In this document: piece by piece, positions 9,450 through 18,849 of the stretch
How positions within the stretch are numbered: the first letter of the stretch is position 1
How the letters are laid out: every line of letters starts with the position of its first letter
From: Bin25 sp965221765
GTDB taxonomy: Bacteria > Bacteroidota > Bacteroidia > Flavobacteriales > Flavobacteriaceae
Assembly (NCBI GenBank): GCA_965221765.1
Contig: OZ244911.1
Span: forward strand, 2,418,001 to 2,482,000
DNA length: 64,000 bases
Direction: 5' to 3'
The notes under the pieces: generated by a model
The model's database searches: none
The model's input: only the letters and a program-made list of their open reading frames with translations
What the model was told of the DNA's origin: nothing
Made by a program: the position numbers and the translations under genes

Positions 9450-9932
9450 ATGTCAAAATTTGTAAAGAAAAAATCAGGAGATTTACCAGCTATTTCTACG
9501 GCATCACTGCCTGATATTGTATTTATGTTGTTATTTTTCTTTATGGTGGCCACTGTTATGCGTGATAGTACTTTAATGGTCTCTAATGTTCTCCCTACTG
9601 CTGATCAAGTACAAAAACTAGATAAAAAAGATCGTATCATGTATATTTATGCTGGCAAACCTTCTATTAGATATCGTGAAACCTTTGGTAACCAAGCTAG
9701 AATTCAACTCAATGATAAATTTGCAGATGTTGAAGATGTCGGCCCTTTTGTTTTAGCAGAACGGGCTTCCAAACGGCAAGAATTACAAAATGTATTAACC
9801 ACAGCCTTAAAAGTTGATGGTGAAACCAAAATGGGGCTCATTACAGATATTAAACAAGAACTCAGAAAAGTTAGTGCTCTTAAAATTAATTATACCACAA
9901 GAATTGGCTCTTCTGATCAAAATTTTAATTGA
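9450..9932 (+). CDS. exbD: ExbD/TolR-family biopolymer transport protein (second copy)
   Basis: 160 residues. The membrane span 'LPDIVFMLLFFFMVATVM' (about 20-38) contains the family's Asp (D22), followed by a periplasmic domain. It is distinct in sequence from the upstream copy, so this is an ancient paralogue pair rather than a recent duplication. Two different ExbD subunits beside one ExbB is a common Bacteroidota arrangement. A strong terminator lies about 100 bases downstream and ends the unit. Confidence 0.92.
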   Translation: MSKFVKKKSGDLPAISTASLPDIVFMLLFFFMVATVMRDSTLMVSNVLPTADQVQKLDKKDRIMYIYAGKPSIRYRETFGNQARIQLNDKFADVEDVGPFVLAERASKRQELQNVLTTALKVDGETKMGLITDIKQELRKVSALKINYTTRIGSSDQNFN

Positions 9933-10035
9933 AATCAAATTATTCGATGGAATAGGTTCTAAATAGGGGTGATTTAAATTTATTCTTAACATCGAAATAT
10001 TCGTGGATAACTTTAAATTTGATTTCAATACATGA

Positions 10036-10067
10036 GAAAGAGACTTTTAGTCTCTTTCTTTTTTTTT
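10036..10067 (+). terminator. Rho-independent terminator of the exbB-exbD unit
   Basis: Perfect 10-bp stem GAAAGAGACT/AGTCTCTTTC with a 3-base loop, followed at once by a run of nine T. It ends the plus-strand exb transcript and separates it from porT, which then needs its own promoter. Confidence 0.9.
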
Positions 10068-10102
10068 GTCCAATTTTACTTCTAATATATTACTGAATAC
10101 TG

Positions 10103-10807
10103 ATGGTTTTTAAAAATTCTAATTTGAAAATGATTCAAAAGAGTTTATTACCAGTATTGATATTAATGGGTATACTCGGATTTGGACAGTCTGATCAAAA
10201 TACAAGCTTTTCCTATAGAGAAGATCAAATTTATTTGGGACTTTCCTTCATGTCGATTGTTCGCAACCAAAGTGACTTTTTTCAACGTGGCGTATCTAGT
10301 CATTTTCAAATTGGTATTGTTCGTGACTTCCCACTATCAGCCAACGGCCGATGGGCTATAGGGTTTGGTTTGGGATATTCCACAGCCCAGTTTAGTTCCA
10401 ATCTCAAAAGATTGTCTAGTGCCATGGTACAAAGTCCGGCATATGAACTAAGGGCTGAGACGAACTCTTCTACCCAGGCAAACGGATTTCAATCTATTGA
10501 ATTTCCCATCGCATTAAGATGGCGAAATAGTTCACCCTATGATTATCAATTTTGGCGTATTCACAGCGGAATCAAATTTCTTTGGAATATTTCAGCCAAA
10601 TCAAAATTTGAAAATTCTAAAACCAATATTTTAAATGAGATTAGCCGTTGGAGTAGCGATTTTTTTTTAGCTTTTGGTTATAATACTTGGAATATTTATG
10701 TTGCTTATGAGCTTAAACCCGTATTAACGAATCTTCGAATCATCCAATCGGAAAATTCATTAAGAATAAATGCTCTAAAGTTAGGATTGATTTTTTTTCT
10801 TCTATAA
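10103..10807 (+). CDS. porT: PorT-like outer-membrane beta-barrel protein
   Basis: 234 residues with an N-terminal signal peptide (hydrophobic about 11-28, ending near 'GFGQS') and alternating aromatic/polar strands typical of an 8-stranded outer-membrane barrel: 'QIYLGLSFMSIVRN', 'WAIGFGLGYSTAQF', 'IEFPIALRWRN', and a C-terminal strand ending in hydrophobic residues. PorT/SprT proteins belong to type IX secretion and are typically encoded next to exbD genes in Bacteroidota, as here. The call rests on barrel pattern, length and context rather than a catalytic motif; another PorT-family barrel is possible. Its end overlaps the convergent rpoN by 6 bases. Confidence 0.65.
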   Translation: MVFKNSNLKMIQKSLLPVLILMGILGFGQSDQNTSFSYREDQIYLGLSFMSIVRNQSDFFQRGVSSHFQIGIVRDFPLSANGRWAIGFGLGYSTAQFSSNLKRLSSAMVQSPAYELRAETNSSTQANGFQSIEFPIALRWRNSSPYDYQFWRIHSGIKFLWNISAKSKFENSKTNILNEISRWSSDFFLAFGYNTWNIYVAYELKPVLTNLRIIQSENSLRINALKLGLIFFLL

Positions 10808-12259
10808 TTGTTTTCTCAATCGAGACACCGGTATTTTCATCTGCTCTCGATATTTAGAAACCGTTCTACGAGCGACTTGATATCCTTTAGAATATAACAT
10901 ATTTGAAATTGTGATATCCGAAAGTGGCTTGTCTTTGTCTTCTGCGTCTATAATTTCTTTAATAGCACTTTTAACATTATATGAAGAAATTTCATCTCCA
11001 TCTACCGTTTTTAAACCTTCTGAAAAAAAATATTTTAATAGTTTAACCCCATAAGGTGTATCGATATACTTGCTACTTGTGACACGTGATATAGTTGAAA
11101 TATCCATTTCCACTTGATCAGCAATATCCTTCAAGGATAAGGGTTTTATTTTTTTTTCATCACCCGATAAAAAATATTCCACTTGATGATTGATAATAGC
11201 TTTTACTGTGGTTTCTAAAGTGGTATACCGCTGACTGATTAAATTGATAAATGATTTGGCTTTTTCAAGCTTGGACTTGATAAACTCGATGGTTTGTTTT
11301 TGCTCTTTAGATATATTTTTAGCTTTCTTATAGTTTTGCAACATCTGTCTGTAAGAACCTGAAATTTTTAGCTTTGGCAGGTTTGCTTGATTTAAACTTA
11401 AAATAACTTCGTCTCCTTCTATGGTGGCTGTAAAGTCAGGGATAACATACGAATTCTTTTCCAAATTACTAGCGGAATTACCTGGTTTTGGATTCAAACT
11501 AGAGATTACTTTAGATATGCTGACGAGTTGTTCTTGCGTAATTTTTAACGCCAATTTGAGTTTATCAAATCGTCTATCAGCATAAAGTTCAAAATGTTTT
11601 TCTACAATCTCAATGGCATGAATGACATCACTTGTTTTACTTTGTTTCCTTTTGAGTTGTATCAATAGACATTCTTTTAAGTCTCTAGCCCCAATCCCCG
11701 GTGGATCCAAGCTTTGAATAGCTTTTATTATTGGTTTTAAATCATCAACTTGAATTTCTATGTTATGATTAAAAGCCAAGTTATCAACAATGTCTTGATT
11801 CGATGATCGGATATAGCCATTATTATCGATACTTCCTATCACAAATTCTGCAATAGGTATTTGTTTAGGAGTCAAATTCAATGAACCTATTTGATCCATT
11901 ACCTGCTGAAGAAAACTAGTTTCAAATGCTATAGGCATTGAATCCTTTTCTTCAGAAACGCCGTACTTATCATATAATTGATAACTAGGAATATCGTCAT
12001 CTAGACCATAGGAATCTTGATTAAAATCCTCTTGGGAAGAAGAACTTTCTGAATCAGTTGAACTTTCTTGAGCATAATCTTTAGATTCAGAACTAACGTT
12101 GTATTCATAGTTATTTCTTTCCAAGGCTGGATTTTCATTGATCTCCATTTCAACAGCTTGTTCTAATTCTTCCAAATTCAATCGAATTTGATTCATCAAT
12201 TGGATTTGCAATGGTGATAAACGCGTGGTTTGCTGTAATTTTTGTTGTTGTTTCAGCAT
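10802..12259 (-). CDS. rpoN: RNA polymerase sigma-54 factor
   Basis: 485 residues with the standard RpoN layout. The Gln/Leu-rich activator-interacting region I is at 1-50 ('LKQQQKLQQTTRLSPLQIQLMNQI'). An acidic Ser-rich region II spans about 55-110. The core-binding domain and HTH follow, and the RpoN box 'ARRTVSKYRE' at 463-472 reads the -24 element. Sigma-54 needs AAA+ activators; none is encoded in this window. Alternative readings are unlikely. Confidence 0.97.
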   Translation of the reverse strand: MLKQQQKLQQTTRLSPLQIQLMNQIRLNLEELEQAVEMEINENPALERNNYEYNVSSESKDYAQESSTDSESSSSQEDFNQDSYGLDDDIPSYQLYDKYGVSEEKDSMPIAFETSFLQQVMDQIGSLNLTPKQIPIAEFVIGSIDNNGYIRSSNQDIVDNLAFNHNIEIQVDDLKPIIKAIQSLDPPGIGARDLKECLLIQLKRKQSKTSDVIHAIEIVEKHFELYADRRFDKLKLALKITQEQLVSISKVISSLNPKPGNSASNLEKNSYVIPDFTATIEGDEVILSLNQANLPKLKISGSYRQMLQNYKKAKNISKEQKQTIEFIKSKLEKAKSFINLISQRYTTLETTVKAIINHQVEYFLSGDEKKIKPLSLKDIADQVEMDISTISRVTSSKYIDTPYGVKLLKYFFSEGLKTVDGDEISSYNVKSAIKEIIDAEDKDKPLSDITISNMLYSKGYQVARRTVSKYREQMKIPVSRLRKQL

Positions 12260-12418
12260 GTCACAAAACTACAGAATTGATTTCCTAGAATTTAAAATGA
12301 GCTATTTTTTCATAACCATTGATTGCACTTATTTAAGAAATCGATGAAATTATAGTTTCTTTGACTCAAAACTTTATATTCAGTAAACAGCTCATCATTC
12401 CGAATAGACTTTTAATTA

Positions 12419-13852
12419 TTAGAACGTAATACTACCTGGTGTGCGTGGAAATGGTATAACATCTCGGATATTGGTCATGCCCGTAATAAACTGGATAAGA
12501 CGTTCAAATCCTAATCCAAAACCACTATGCGGTACCGTTCCAAATTTTCGTAATTCTAAATACCACCCTAGTTCTTCGGAATTAATATTTAAACTCTCAA
12601 TACGTTCTTGAAGAACTTCCAATCGTTCTTCTCGTTGAGAACCACCAACTATTTCTCCTATGCCTGGAAATAAAATATCCATCGCCGCGACGGTTTTTCT
12701 ATCAGAATTACTTCTCATATAAAAAGCTTTGATGTCTTTAGGATAATTATAAATCACCACAGGTTGTTTAAAATATTTTTCAACTAAAAATCGTTCGTGT
12801 TCACTTTGCAAATCCATCCCCCATCCTGTAATAGGATTGATAAATTTTTTTTTTTGATTTGGTTTAGAGTTTTTTAAAATAGAGATGGCTTGTTGATATG
12901 ATATTCTTTCAAATGGATATTTTAAAATGAATTCTATTCTTTCGATTAAGTCCAAAGGACTACGTTGAATGATGGGCTTAGACAATTGTTCTTTTTTAAA
13001 GCGATGATTTAAAAAATTCAGATCTTCTAATGCATATTCCAAAGTATCTTTTAATATCCAACAAATAAATTCTTGAGCCAAATCGATATTTTGATTTAGA
13101 TCATAAAAAGCCATTTCTGGCTCAATCATCCAAAATTCAGCAAGATGCCTTGAAGTATTAGAATTTTCTGCACGAAAAGTTGGTCCAAAAGTGTAGACAT
13201 TTCCTAATCCTAAAGCATATATTTCTGCTTCTAGTTGACCTGAAACTGTTAAATGCGCTGATTTTCCAAAAAAATCTTGAGTCCAATCAATTTTTCCTTT
13301 ATCATCCAATGGTTTATTTTCAATATCCAACGTGGTTACTCGAAAGAGATCTCCAGCACCTTCAGCATCATTAGAAGTGATAATGGGAGAATGTATATAA
13401 TAAAATTTTTTTAAACTAAAAAATTTATGAATCGATTGCGCTACTTGAGAGCGCACTCTCATCACCGCTGAAATAGTATTTGTTCGAATCCTCAAATGGG
13501 CTTTTTGACGAAGAAATTCTAAACTATGTTTTTTAGGTTGTATCGGATAGCTTGTAGGATCACAATATCCAAGAATATTTAATTTTTCGACTTGTAATTC
13601 AACATGTTGACCAGCTCCCTGACTTTTGATTAATCGGCCAATAATATTCAGTGAAACACCAGTTGATATTGATTTAAGTTGTTTTTTATCAAATGAAACA
13701 TAATCAATGACACATTGCAGATTATTGATAGTCGATCCATCATTTAGAGCAATAAAGCGGTTGGTGCGAAAAGTTCTAACCCAACCATTGACACTTAATT
13801 GTTGACCAACCAGGGAACCTTCTAGAATATCAGAAATTCGTGAATTTTTCAT
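12419..13852 (-). CDS. asnS: Asparaginyl-tRNA synthetase
   Basis: 477-residue class IIb aminoacyl-tRNA synthetase. The N-terminal OB-fold anticodon-binding domain ('VNGWVRTFRTNRFIALNDGS') spans about 1-110. Catalytic motif 2 is 'TFRAENSNTSRHLAEFWMIEPE' and motif 3 is 'GFGLGFERLIQFITGMTNIRDVIPFPR', which identify AsnRS rather than AspRS. Length is normal. A consensus promoter lies immediately upstream with a leader of only about 10 bases. Confidence 0.97.
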   Translation of the reverse strand: MKNSRISDILEGSLVGQQLSVNGWVRTFRTNRFIALNDGSTINNLQCVIDYVSFDKKQLKSISTGVSLNIIGRLIKSQGAGQHVELQVEKLNILGYCDPTSYPIQPKKHSLEFLRQKAHLRIRTNTISAVMRVRSQVAQSIHKFFSLKKFYYIHSPIITSNDAEGAGDLFRVTTLDIENKPLDDKGKIDWTQDFFGKSAHLTVSGQLEAEIYALGLGNVYTFGPTFRAENSNTSRHLAEFWMIEPEMAFYDLNQNIDLAQEFICWILKDTLEYALEDLNFLNHRFKKEQLSKPIIQRSPLDLIERIEFILKYPFERISYQQAISILKNSKPNQKKKFINPITGWGMDLQSEHERFLVEKYFKQPVVIYNYPKDIKAFYMRSNSDRKTVAAMDILFPGIGEIVGGSQREERLEVLQERIESLNINSEELGWYLELRKFGTVPHSGFGLGFERLIQFITGMTNIRDVIPFPRTPGSITF

Positions 13853-13869
13853 TTTCTAAAAGAAACCAC

Positions 13870-13900
13870 CAAAAATAAATTTTTAGACATACGATTCAAA
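13870..13900 (-). promoter_or_regulatory. Bacteroidota-type promoter of asnS
   Basis: On the minus strand, TTTG (13897-13900), a 19-base spacer, then TATTTTTG (13870-13877). This matches the Bacteroidota consensus TTTG-N19-TAnnTTTG exactly. The predicted start site is about 10 bases before the asnS ATG. Confidence 0.75.
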
Positions 13901-14005
13901 CCATGAGAATATAACTAATCAACTCGAGCACCACACCATTTGAGTATTGCGCAAAGTTTTACTTAATACAATTCAATGCGTGAGCAAGAAAAATACTTGA
14001 TCATT

Positions 14006-14560
14006 TTAAACTTCCATTATTTCTTCTTCTTTGACCAATAACATTTTCGAAATTTTATCGTTGTATTGATTTGTTAATGTTTGAATATCAATTTGACAAT
14101 TTTGTTTCAAATCTTCAGAGGCCTCAATACTTTTAATATTTTGATTGGCTTCTTGTCTAGCTTGTCGAATAGAAATCCTTGCTTTTTCGGCTTCGGAACG
14201 GGCGAGTTTTACCAAATTCTTCCGACGTTCTTCTGTTAAAGGAGGTACATTGATAATCACCATTTCACCATTGTTCGTAGGATTAAATCCCAAGTTGGCT
14301 CTCATAATACCATTTTCTATTTCAGGAATTTGCTTTTTATCCCAAGGTTGTACAAAAATGGTATTTGCATCTGGAGAATTGATATTAGCTACTTTATTTA
14401 AGGGAGTTGATTGTCCGTAATAATCTACAAAAACTCCCGATAACATGACTGGTGATGCTCTTCCAGTTCGAATATTTTGAAATTCAGTAGCTAAATGTGA
14501 AGTTCCTAATTCCATAGATTCTTTAGCCTCTTCTACAATAAACTCTATTTCCTCATTCAT
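14006..14560 (-). CDS. frr: Ribosome recycling factor
   Basis: 184 residues, the usual length. Splits post-termination ribosomes together with EF-G. Conserved blocks are 'EFQNIRTGRASPVMLSGVFVDYYG', 'INSPDANTIFVQPWD' and 'IPPLTEERRKNLVKLA'-type sequence (here 'NVPPLTEERRKNLVKLA'). It follows pyrH by 9 bases on the same strand, the classical pyrH-frr pair. Confidence 0.97.
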   Translation of the reverse strand: MNEEIEFIVEEAKESMELGTSHLATEFQNIRTGRASPVMLSGVFVDYYGQSTPLNKVANINSPDANTIFVQPWDKKQIPEIENGIMRANLGFNPTNNGEMVIINVPPLTEERRKNLVKLARSEAEKARISIRQARQEANQNIKSIEASEDLKQNCQIDIQTLTNQYNDKISKMLLVKEEEIMEV

Positions 14561-14569
14561 GGTTTCAAA

Positions 14570-15277
14570 CTAATGGGTGACAATCGTTCCGATTTTTTCA
14601 CCTCTGATTATTTTGACCAAATTATTGGGTCGATTCATATCAAAAACGATGATTGGCAGTTTATTTTCTTGACTTAGAGTAAAAGCTGTTGTATCCATGA
14701 CTTTAATTCCTTTAGATAACGCTTCTTTGAATGACAATGATTCAAATTTAACAGCTAAATTATTTTTTTCTGGATCGGTATCATAAATACCATCGACCCT
14801 GGTTCCTTTAAGAATCACATCGGCATTAATTTCTATAGCTCTTAAAACTGCAGCACTATCGGTTGTAAAAAATGGATTACCAGTACCTGCACCAAAAATC
14901 ACGACTCTATTTTTTTCTAGATGTCTAACGGCTCTTCTTTTAATAAAGGGTTCTGCAATCGCTTCAACATCAATAGCTGTTTGTAATCGCGTGGGTATTT
15001 TATGATTTTCTAAGACTGTCTGCAATGCAAGCCCATTAATCACTGTTGCCAACATCCCCATATAATCTGCTTGAACTCGATCAATGCCTTGATCTATACT
15101 TTCTCGACCTCGAAAAATATTCCCCCCACCAATCACAATCGCAATTTGTACCCCTAAATCAAATACTTTTTTAATTTCTAAAGCATAATCGTTAAGTTTA
15201 AGATGATCTATACCAAAAGATTTGGTTCCCATCAAAGCTTCTCCACTTAACTTCAGTAAAATTCTATCATAAGTCAT
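14570..15277 (-). CDS. pyrH: UMP kinase
   Basis: 235-residue bacterial UMP kinase of the amino-acid-kinase fold, phosphorylating UMP to UDP. Visible motifs are 'ILLKLSGEALMG', 'IVIGGGNIFRGR', 'VIFGAGTGNPFFTTDSAA' and 'KGTRVDGIYDTDP'. First gene of a pyrH-frr operon. A TAATTTTG -7 box sits 22 bases upstream. Confidence 0.97.
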   Translation of the reverse strand: MTYDRILLKLSGEALMGTKSFGIDHLKLNDYALEIKKVFDLGVQIAIVIGGGNIFRGRESIDQGIDRVQADYMGMLATVINGLALQTVLENHKIPTRLQTAIDVEAIAEPFIKRRAVRHLEKNRVVIFGAGTGNPFFTTDSAAVLRAIEINADVILKGTRVDGIYDTDPEKNNLAVKFESLSFKEALSKGIKVMDTTAFTLSQENKLPIIVFDMNRPNNLVKIIRGEKIGTIVTH

Positions 15278-15298
15278 TCAGAATCTTTTATCTAGTGC

Positions 15299-15306
15299 CA
15301 AAATTA
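15299..15306 (-). promoter_or_regulatory. Candidate -7 box (TAATTTTG) of pyrH-frr
   Basis: Matches TAnnTTTG and is well placed before the pyrH start at 15277. The expected -33 position is T-rich but lacks a clean TTTG. Confidence 0.45.
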
Positions 15307-15491
15307 GTAATACTAATTTTTGTTTAAAAAACGGTTTTAAAGTCTCTTCGATTGAGACTAATATTTACCGACTCCCTTCTTGTGCGAATTGATCATGAAA
15401 TTGAATCTATCTTAAACAACTCAGAAAAGATTTGTTGTTTAATCTGACAGAATTCTATTTGTTTTGAATATTAAACAGATCATGGACATTG

Positions 15492-15565
15492 TAATACTAA
15501 GTTGCATTTTAAATTACTTTTTAAAGTCATGAAATAATTTTTGTTATTTACACTTTATTTACTTT
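15492..15565. repeat. Dispersed repeat, copy 1
   Basis: About 74 bases clearly similar by eye (roughly four in five positions) to 37488-37562. Shared cores are 'TTTTAAATTACTTTT' and 'AGTCATGAAATAATTTTT'. Both copies lie beside transposase wreckage, so this may be the end of an old insertion sequence or another mobile repeat. The 398 bases between pyrH and the IS3 remnant hold nothing else I can recognise. Confidence 0.65.
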
Positions 15566-15675
15566 CTCTAAGAAGGGAATTCCGGTAAAATCAATTACCT
15601 AATACAGAAAACAAATTGGTATCAGATTCTCCACAAATAGGATCCTATTTCATTTAAACAGCCACTATTAAACAC

Positions 15676-16720
15676 ATGAAAAAAGTAAATTTTCAGAATC
15701 ACCGATTATCAAGATCTGATTCCTCTATGGAGGAAAAAAACAATCGAGTGTAAGATTTGCCATGCGCATCGAATCAGTCCTCGGACTTGTTATCACAGAA
15801 AATCCAAGGTGGGAGGACTGAATCCGAACCAATAAAAAAATCGAAGACAGATTAAAGAGAAATTTGTTTAATCAATTTTGGTTGCTAGGCTTGCCTATAT
15901 GCATGATGCATTAGAACGGTTGAAGGAAAAAAGTGGGAAAGCTATATCGAAAAATCTCTTATCTAAAAAGAAGTGATCCATACCTAAGAATTTGGTAGAG
16001 TGGTCTCATTGAGTTGGTCAGTAAATGGCAAATCATTTACAAGTCCACCCATCAATGAACACATCAAGGAATCATTAAACAACTTCTCTCTAGTATATCC
16101 TACTTATGGATTTCTCACGATGTTTCATCGTCTTTGTTTGATGATTAAGACGACATAAAATCATCAACAGAGATGTTTCTTTGGAATTGAATTAATAGGA
16201 GATTTATACCTAAAATATCACAAAACAACCACAGAGAGTACTAGGTAGACTGTGACATCACTTGTCATGCATGATGAGTTCTCAATCTAGAAACCGCCTT
16301 CGGATATTCTATGTGATCGATCATTATTGGGAGAAATTGCTATGTACATCGATTCGCAGCGGAATTCGAAATAGGTAAAGTAAGAATTGAATCCACTGAT
16401 GAAATAGTAAGAAAAGCCTCAAACCATATAGATAAATCCTGGGCCTCCATTTATCGCATATCACTTCAACCATTAGAAAAAACAAAGGAGCATTGAGATG
16501 TATTATAACCGACCTATATGGGCTAGAGCACTCCTATATTAATAGCGGTAATGGACTTATATGCCAAGAAGTATTAGATGTATACATTTTTAATCTCTCG
16601 ACATGACTAGAAAAATCACTAGGTAATGGTGCTGGCAAAATATTGATCAGTCCCGATTGCTGATCTAAAAAATCACACATGGCATTTTTATTAAACACGG
16701 GAAATCTAGATATTTCCTAT
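15676..16720 (+). pseudogene. Decayed IS3-family transposase (orfA and orfB remnants)
   Basis: Translated in changing frames, this stretch recalls an IS3 element. An orfA-like start 'MKKVNFQNH' is followed by a decayed orfA body around 15770-15930. Then come orfB blocks: 'LVYPTYGFLTMFHRL' (helix before the catalytic core), 'RNRLRIFYVIDHYWEKLL' matching the catalytic 'FRTFNVIDDYNRE' Asp block, and 'LICQEVLDVYIFNLST' matching '+Y+EEVLDAYLF'. Every segment has stops or frame changes, so no active transposase can be made. The ends are uncertain. With flanking sequence it explains the 1.6-kb gene desert between pyrH and the DUF368 genes. Confidence 0.7.
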
Positions 16721-16883
16721 TACCCATAGGTGGTAAAGAAACACTATACTTTAGAGCGATACCGTTTAGAGAATTGGCTAGTCTATCTTGACTGATTAAG
16801 AGATCTATTTTATTCTCTTTTTAATAAAAAAATTTTTATTTGTACAAACGTCTATTTATATCTTTGCTGTTTTATAAAAATAT

Positions 16884-17846
16884 TTGAGAGCTGTTGTAGA
16901 GTTTTTTTCTCTTTTAGCTAAAGGTGTTTTTGTAGGGGCCGTAGATGTTTTACCGGGGATATCAGGGGGAACCATCGCGTTGGTATTTGGAATCTACAAT
17001 GACCTAATTCGTAGCATTAATCAATTAAAACTTAAATCTATTCGATTTATTCTGACCGGACGTTTTAAAACATTTTGGAGTGAAAGCAATGGGCATTTTT
17101 TAGTGCCCTTTTTCACTGGTGTATTAATTGGGATTTTTGCACTAGCAAAAACGATTGGATGGTTATTTGATCATTATTCGATATTCATTTGGTCTTTTTT
17201 TTGGGGATTGTTGATATTCAGCATTTACTATATGATAAAACAAATTAGATTTTCACTGAAAATTTTTTTTCAGCTTTTAATCGCGGCTATCATTTCTTTT
17301 GGCATTAGTTGTCTTGGGGCTATTGATGGTAGTCCTCATTATCTTTATTTGTTTTTCTGTGGTGCCATCGGTATTGTCGCCATGGTATTGCCTGGTATTT
17401 CAGGAGCATTAATCTTCATTATACTAGGCGTATATCCACTACTTATCGAACGTTTGAATGATTTGATGACCTACTTTTTACAATTCAATAATCCACTTTT
17501 TATAGATTCACTTTTGATTCTTTCAATTTTTTTGGCAGGCGTTTTGGTGGGTTTAAAAACTTTTGTAAGACTACTAGATTATTTATTTGAACAATACCTA
17601 TCCACTAGTTATGCCGTATTGGTGGGGATCATGATTGGGGTCCTTTATCGAATATGGCCTTGGCAAAACATTGTTGATGAGAATAAAGTAATAGGGAGTT
17701 TATCTCAATTAGTTTGGCCAAACCAATACCATGATCAAGCCCATCTTTTGGGAGCTATCATCGTTTTTATTGCGGGGATTGGCATCATGATATTGTTAAA
17801 ACAATGTGGATTTATATCATTTAAACAATCCCATGCTACCCCATAA
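16884..17846 (+). CDS. DUF368 polytopic membrane protein (undecaprenyl-phosphate translocase family), first copy
   Basis: 320 residues with about eight to nine membrane spans. It carries the duplicated DUF368 signature: 'GVFVGAVDVLPGISGGTIALVFGIY' near 14-38 and 'GAIGIVAMVLPGISGALIFIILGVY' near 157-181. DUF368 proteins (PopT) recycle undecaprenyl phosphate across the inner membrane for cell-wall synthesis. The start is TTG, because TAA lies 9 bases upstream and no ATG precedes the conserved segment. It overlaps a second DUF368 gene, which overlaps aroE. Confidence 0.88.
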   Translation: MRAVVEFFSLLAKGVFVGAVDVLPGISGGTIALVFGIYNDLIRSINQLKLKSIRFILTGRFKTFWSESNGHFLVPFFTGVLIGIFALAKTIGWLFDHYSIFIWSFFWGLLIFSIYYMIKQIRFSLKIFFQLLIAAIISFGISCLGAIDGSPHYLYLFFCGAIGIVAMVLPGISGALIFIILGVYPLLIERLNDLMTYFLQFNNPLFIDSLLILSIFLAGVLVGLKTFVRLLDYLFEQYLSTSYAVLVGIMIGVLYRIWPWQNIVDENKVIGSLSQLVWPNQYHDQAHLLGAIIVFIAGIGIMILLKQCGFISFKQSHATP

Positions 17847-18849
17847 AAATAAACGAAGGTTTAAAGATTATCTGTTGCTCTTTGTCAAAGGAGTTGCCAT
17901 GGGGGCAGCCAATAAAATACCTGGGGTTTCTGGTGGTATCGTCGCTTTTGTTGCGGGCTTTTATCCAGAAATGATTTATTCACTCAAAAGATTGAATTTA
18001 AAATTTTTTAAACTGCTTTTTAGCCAAAAATGGAAACTCGCTTTGGAATATGCCAATTTCAAATTTTTGAGCTATTTATTTTTAGGAAGTTTATTTAGTT
18101 ACTTTGGAATCTCTAAACTCTTAGATCTAGGATTTACCTATTATGAAAAAGAAGTTTGGGGATTGTTTTTTGGGTTGATTTTAACGTCCCTTTATTATGT
18201 GTATTGGGATATCAAGGTCTGGAATTTTAAAACGTTTGTAGGGGTATTCTTTGGTATTGGGACGGGATTACTCATCACGCTAGCTAATCCCGGAACTGAA
18301 AACAGTCAATTATGGATGGTCTTTATCTGTGGCATGGTTAGTATTATTGGCATGACCATGCCAGGATTATCGGGATCTTTTTTGATATTGATATTAGGAA
18401 ACTATAATCTGCTACTTGTTGATTCTGTAAATCATTTATTTGATATCATTATTCATTTAGTTCAATTCAAATTCAGTGTATTTAATGATCCGGTTAAGGT
18501 GCATTTTTTAATGATTCTCATTGTATTTGGTATCGGATGTGTTGTAGGGTTGGTCTTTTTTTCAAATCTGTTGAGTTTTGTCCTTAAACGGTACCAACAA
18601 ATCACAACGGCTACAATAATTGGATTTATCGCTGGGACGATCTTTACTTCTTGGCCATGGAAACACACCAATTATCAAATTAGTGAATCCGGCCATTATA
18701 TTACTAGTCAAATAGGAGATCCAGTTGTGAGTAATTATGAATATTATTTACCGAATCTAAATTTATTATCGACTTATTCAACATTGGGGAGTATTTTATT
18801 GGGTTGTATTATTTTGGTGTTATTGCAGAATTATGGAAGACAGTCTTAG
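17833..18849 (+). CDS. DUF368 polytopic membrane protein, second copy
   Basis: 338 residues from the ATG at 17833. A longer reading from 17806 would add nine residues inside the upstream gene. It shows the family repeats 'GVAMGAANKIPGVSGGIVAFVAGFY' and 'GMVSIIGMTMPGLSGSFLILILGNY'. It is clearly diverged from the upstream copy, so the two are old paralogues and may form a heteromer or handle different lipid carriers. It overlaps the upstream gene by 14 bases and aroE by 17 bases, implying translational coupling. Confidence 0.87.
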   Translation: MLPHKNKRRFKDYLLLFVKGVAMGAANKIPGVSGGIVAFVAGFYPEMIYSLKRLNLKFFKLLFSQKWKLALEYANFKFLSYLFLGSLFSYFGISKLLDLGFTYYEKEVWGLFFGLILTSLYYVYWDIKVWNFKTFVGVFFGIGTGLLITLANPGTENSQLWMVFICGMVSIIGMTMPGLSGSFLILILGNYNLLLVDSVNHLFDIIIHLVQFKFSVFNDPVKVHFLMILIVFGIGCVVGLVFFSNLLSFVLKRYQQITTATIIGFIAGTIFTSWPWKHTNYQISESGHYITSQIGDPVVSNYEYYLPNLNLLSTYSTLGSILLGCIILVLLQNYGRQS

